A DNA stretch of 7,119 nt, taken from positions 1-7,119 of the forward strand of contig JBAZKK010000039.1 in NCBI GenBank assembly GCA_041650795.1, in the 5' to 3' direction. The stretch comes from JBAZKK01 sp041650795. Lineage in GTDB: Bacteria; Omnitrophota; Gorgyraeia; Gygaellales; Profunditerraquicolaceae. Shown here one piece after another: positions 5,599 to 7,119 of this stretch (within the stretch, counting starts at the first letter, position 1; each line of letters opens with the position of its first letter). Below the pieces are notes generated by a model, which saw only the letters and a list, made by a program, of their open reading frames with translations, had not been told where the DNA came from and made no database searches. The position numbers and the translations under genes were made by a program.

Positions 5599-5611
5599 TT
5601 GTTATGTTAGG

Positions 5612-5640
5612 TGGAAAAAGGGGGGATTTTAGGGTATAAT
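5612..5640 (+). promoter_or_regulatory. Promoter of the receiver gene, predicted leaderless
   Basis: TGGAAA (5612-5617, 4 of 6 to TTGACA), 17 bp, then a perfect TATAAT (5635-5640). With the usual 6-nt gap between the -10 box and +1, transcription would begin at 5647, exactly the A of the ATG. Confidence 0.6.
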
Positions 5641-5646
5641 TTAGGT

Positions 5647-6048
5647 ATGAGTAGCGGCAAGATACTCATTATTGATGACGACCAAGATATAGTGCACCGG
5701 ACCCAGGAGGTCCTGGTGAAGGCGGGTTATACAGTCTGCTGCGCCAATAGTTCCGTAGACGCCTTCAAGAGACTGAAATCGTTCCTGCCGGATTTAATCC
5801 TGCTGGATTTGGTCCTTCCTGACGAAAGCGGATTCCGCGTTGCCCAGAAGATTAAGTCCACCGAGAGGTACAAGGATATTCCCATCGTAGCAGCATCCTT
5901 CAAAAAGGACGCCATTGACAAGCACATCGCTGCCAAAAACGGAATAGTAGAATACCTGGAAAAACCGATTGACATGGGACGCCTGCTATTTTGTATCCGT
6001 GATATCGTCGGGGCGGAAAGAGAGCAATCCGAATTGGAATGGGATTAG
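5647..6048 (+). CDS. Stand-alone response-regulator receiver (REC) domain protein
   Basis: Single-domain phosphoreceiver of a two-component or phosphorelay system, cytoplasmic. The 133 residues are essentially one REC domain: KILIIDDDQD (5-14) supplies the acidic pocket (D11, D12), LILLDLVLPDESG (50-62) has the phosphoacceptor D54, IPIVAAS (78-84) ends in the conserved Ser/Thr position S84, and EKPID (105-109) carries the conserved Lys106 and cis-Pro. After it only a short acidic tail remains, so there is no output domain; it could act by protein contacts, like CheY or Spo0F. I start at the ATG at 5647, since an earlier GTG at 5611 would lie upstream of a good TATAAT and has no ribosome-binding site. 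No kinase is in the window. It is the only plus-strand gene between comEA and leuS, and its stop overlaps the leuS stop by 4 bp. Confidence 0.9.
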   Translation: MSSGKILIIDDDQDIVHRTQEVLVKAGYTVCCANSSVDAFKRLKSFLPDLILLDLVLPDESGFRVAQKIKSTERYKDIPIVAASFKKDAIDKHIAAKNGIVEYLEKPIDMGRLLFCIRDIVGAEREQSELEWD

Positions 6049-7119
6049 ATTACGAGGTTAACGAGTTTTTGCGGGACAACGATAAATTTTCTGACGGGCT
6101 TACCGGCAAGCCAGGTCTTCAGCTTTTCATCTCCAAGCACTAACTCTTTAAGTTTGTCTTCCTCTATATCCCTGGGGACCTCAATCTTAGAACGCACCTT
6201 GCCGTTTACCTGAATCACCAAAGTAATAACGGATTCCTCCAGGAACCTCTGCTCGTATTTCGGCCAACCGGCATCCAGAATGCTTCCTTTATTGCCCATG
6301 AGCTGCCACATCTCCTCAGCCATATGCGGGGCGAACGGGGAAATCAATATAACGGCAGTCCTGACCGCTTCGGAGATATCGGTACTCAGGCTTTGATAAA
6401 TAACGTTTACTAATTCCATTACGGCGGAGATGGCGGTGTTGAATTTGAAGGATTCGATGTCACCCGTAACCTCTCTGATAGCCCAGTGTGTTTTTTTCTT
6501 AAGCGCGGGGCTCGCCGGTGCCTGCCTCTCATTTTTGAGATAATCCAGGAGCCGCCAGATACGGTTCAGGAACCTGAAAGACCCCTCAACAGCCTGTTCA
6601 GACCACTCCATCTCTACCTCGGGAGGAGCAGCAAACAAAATATAGAGCCTGAGGGTATCGGCGCCGTATCTGTTAATCATCAAATCCGGGTCTACGATGT
6701 TGCCGCGCGATTTCGACATCACCTCGCCTTCCTTCAAAACCATCCCTTGCGTCAGGAGCCGCTGGAAAGGCTCCTCGAAATCCAGGCAGCCGATATCCTT
6801 GAGGAATTTAGTGAAGAAGCGCGAATAAAGCAGGTGCAGAACCGCATGTTCAATGCCGCCGATATACTGGTCCACCGGCATCCAGTAAGAAACCTCCTTG
6901 CGCTCAAACGGGCCTTTCTTGAATTTAGGAGAGCAGAAACGCAGGAAATACCATGAGGAGTCAATAAAGGTTGCCATGGTGTCGGTTTCCCGTCGGGCAG
7001 GGGCCTTGCAGCGCGGGCACTTTGTATTCACGAAACCCTTTACTTGCGCCAGGGGGCTGCCGCCTTTGCCGGAGAACTTCACCTCGGCCGGCAATTTTAC
7101 CGGCAGGTCCCTCTCCGGG
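6045..7119 (-). CDS. leuS: Leucyl-tRNA synthetase, C-terminal part (5' end outside the window)
   Basis: Class I synthetase that charges tRNA-Leu. The minus strand is open from the right edge to a TAA at 6045-6047, giving 357 residues of a protein usually about 800-870 long; the N-terminal HIGH motif and editing domain lie outside the window. Visible in order: PERDLPVKLP (from the edge, 7118 down), a CPRC pair with ARRETDTMATFIDSSWYF (around 6945-7020), YIGGIEHAVLHLLYSRFF (about 6812-6865), the KMSKS loop as VMSKS (6708-6722), the anticodon-binding domain with ISPFAPHMAEEMW (about 6306-6344), and the C-terminal VQVNGKVRSKIEVPRD segment. All are hallmark LeuRS sequences and nothing looks broken. 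The TTG at 7092-7094 is an internal Leu codon, not a start. leuS beside lptE-holA is known in enterobacteria; here comEA, comEC and two other genes lie between. Confidence 0.97.
   Translation of the reverse strand, partial: PERDLPVKLPAEVKFSGKGGSPLAQVKGFVNTKCPRCKAPARRETDTMATFIDSSWYFLRFCSPKFKKGPFERKEVSYWMPVDQYIGGIEHAVLHLLYSRFFTKFLKDIGCLDFEEPFQRLLTQGMVLKEGEVMSKSRGNIVDPDLMINRYGADTLRLYILFAAPPEVEMEWSEQAVEGSFRFLNRIWRLLDYLKNERQAPASPALKKKTHWAIREVTGDIESFKFNTAISAVMELVNVIYQSLSTDISEAVRTAVILISPFAPHMAEEMWQLMGNKGSILDAGWPKYEQRFLEESVITLVIQVNGKVRSKIEVPRDIEEDKLKELVLGDEKLKTWLAGKPVRKFIVVPQKLVNLVI

Noticed and set aside
5546..5600. Intrinsic terminator
   Set aside because: The hairpin at 5546-5573 is followed by TTCCC; the T-run at 5596-5600 is too far from the stem, and no plus-strand gene ends upstream.
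5611..5646. Upstream GTG start for the receiver protein
   Set aside because: The GTG would overlap the promoter -35 region, has no ribosome-binding site, and would add residues outside the REC fold.
6486..6956. 156-residue plus-strand reading frame
   Set aside because: Antisense to the conserved leuS catalytic region; a shadow of leuS codon bias.

Overview
The window is a bacterial chromosome segment of densely packed housekeeping and cell-envelope genes, nearly all on the minus strand. LptE, a BamD-type TPR protein and MurJ point to a diderm (Gram-negative) bacterium with LPS. Several features do not look proteobacterial: the BamD-like protein has a cleavable signal peptide but no lipobox, HolA is very short, ComEC has no C-terminal metallo-beta-lactamase domain, and comEA-comEC sit inside the leuS-lptE-holA neighbourhood. 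An uncultured diderm lineage such as Omnitrophota is a reasonable guess, but it is inference only; no marker here fixes the phylum.

Layout from left to right: (1) 1-1036, minus strand: 5' two thirds of murJ (lipid II flippase), running off the left edge. (2) 1037-1104: short divergent promoter region with a perfect 8-bp inverted repeat. (3) 1105-1377, plus strand: rpsT (ribosomal protein S20). (4) 1384-3592, minus strand: a tight cluster transcribed as bamD-like > lptE > holA, with 4-bp and 7-bp overlaps, converging on rpsT. (5) 3593-3645: short gap with a good promoter for the bamD-like gene. (6) 3646-5390, minus strand: comEA > comEC, overlapping by 4 bp (GTGA). (7) 5391-5646: divergent noncoding region with nested inverted repeats and an imperfect 23-bp-period tandem array. 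(8) 5647-6048, plus strand: a stand-alone receiver-domain protein. (9) 6045-7119, minus strand: 3' part of leuS, running off the right edge and overlapping the receiver gene tail to tail by 4 bp.

The genes serve translation (leuS, rpsT), replication (holA), outer-membrane assembly (bamD-like, lptE), peptidoglycan precursor export (murJ) and DNA uptake (comEA, comEC). In enterobacteria leuS-lptE-holA are adjacent, and in pseudomonads rpsT and murJ are neighbours, so this looks like a conserved backbone with comEA/comEC, the bamD-like gene and the receiver gene placed inside it.

I see no transposase, integrase, CRISPR array, tRNA, rRNA, or defence or biosynthetic system, and no evident new multi-gene system. 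The points most worth a second look are the 23-bp array between comEA and the receiver gene, the promoter-to-start spacing that predicts leaderless or nearly leaderless mRNAs for two genes, the apparently clean loss of the middle domain of HolA, and the lipobox-free BamD-like protein.
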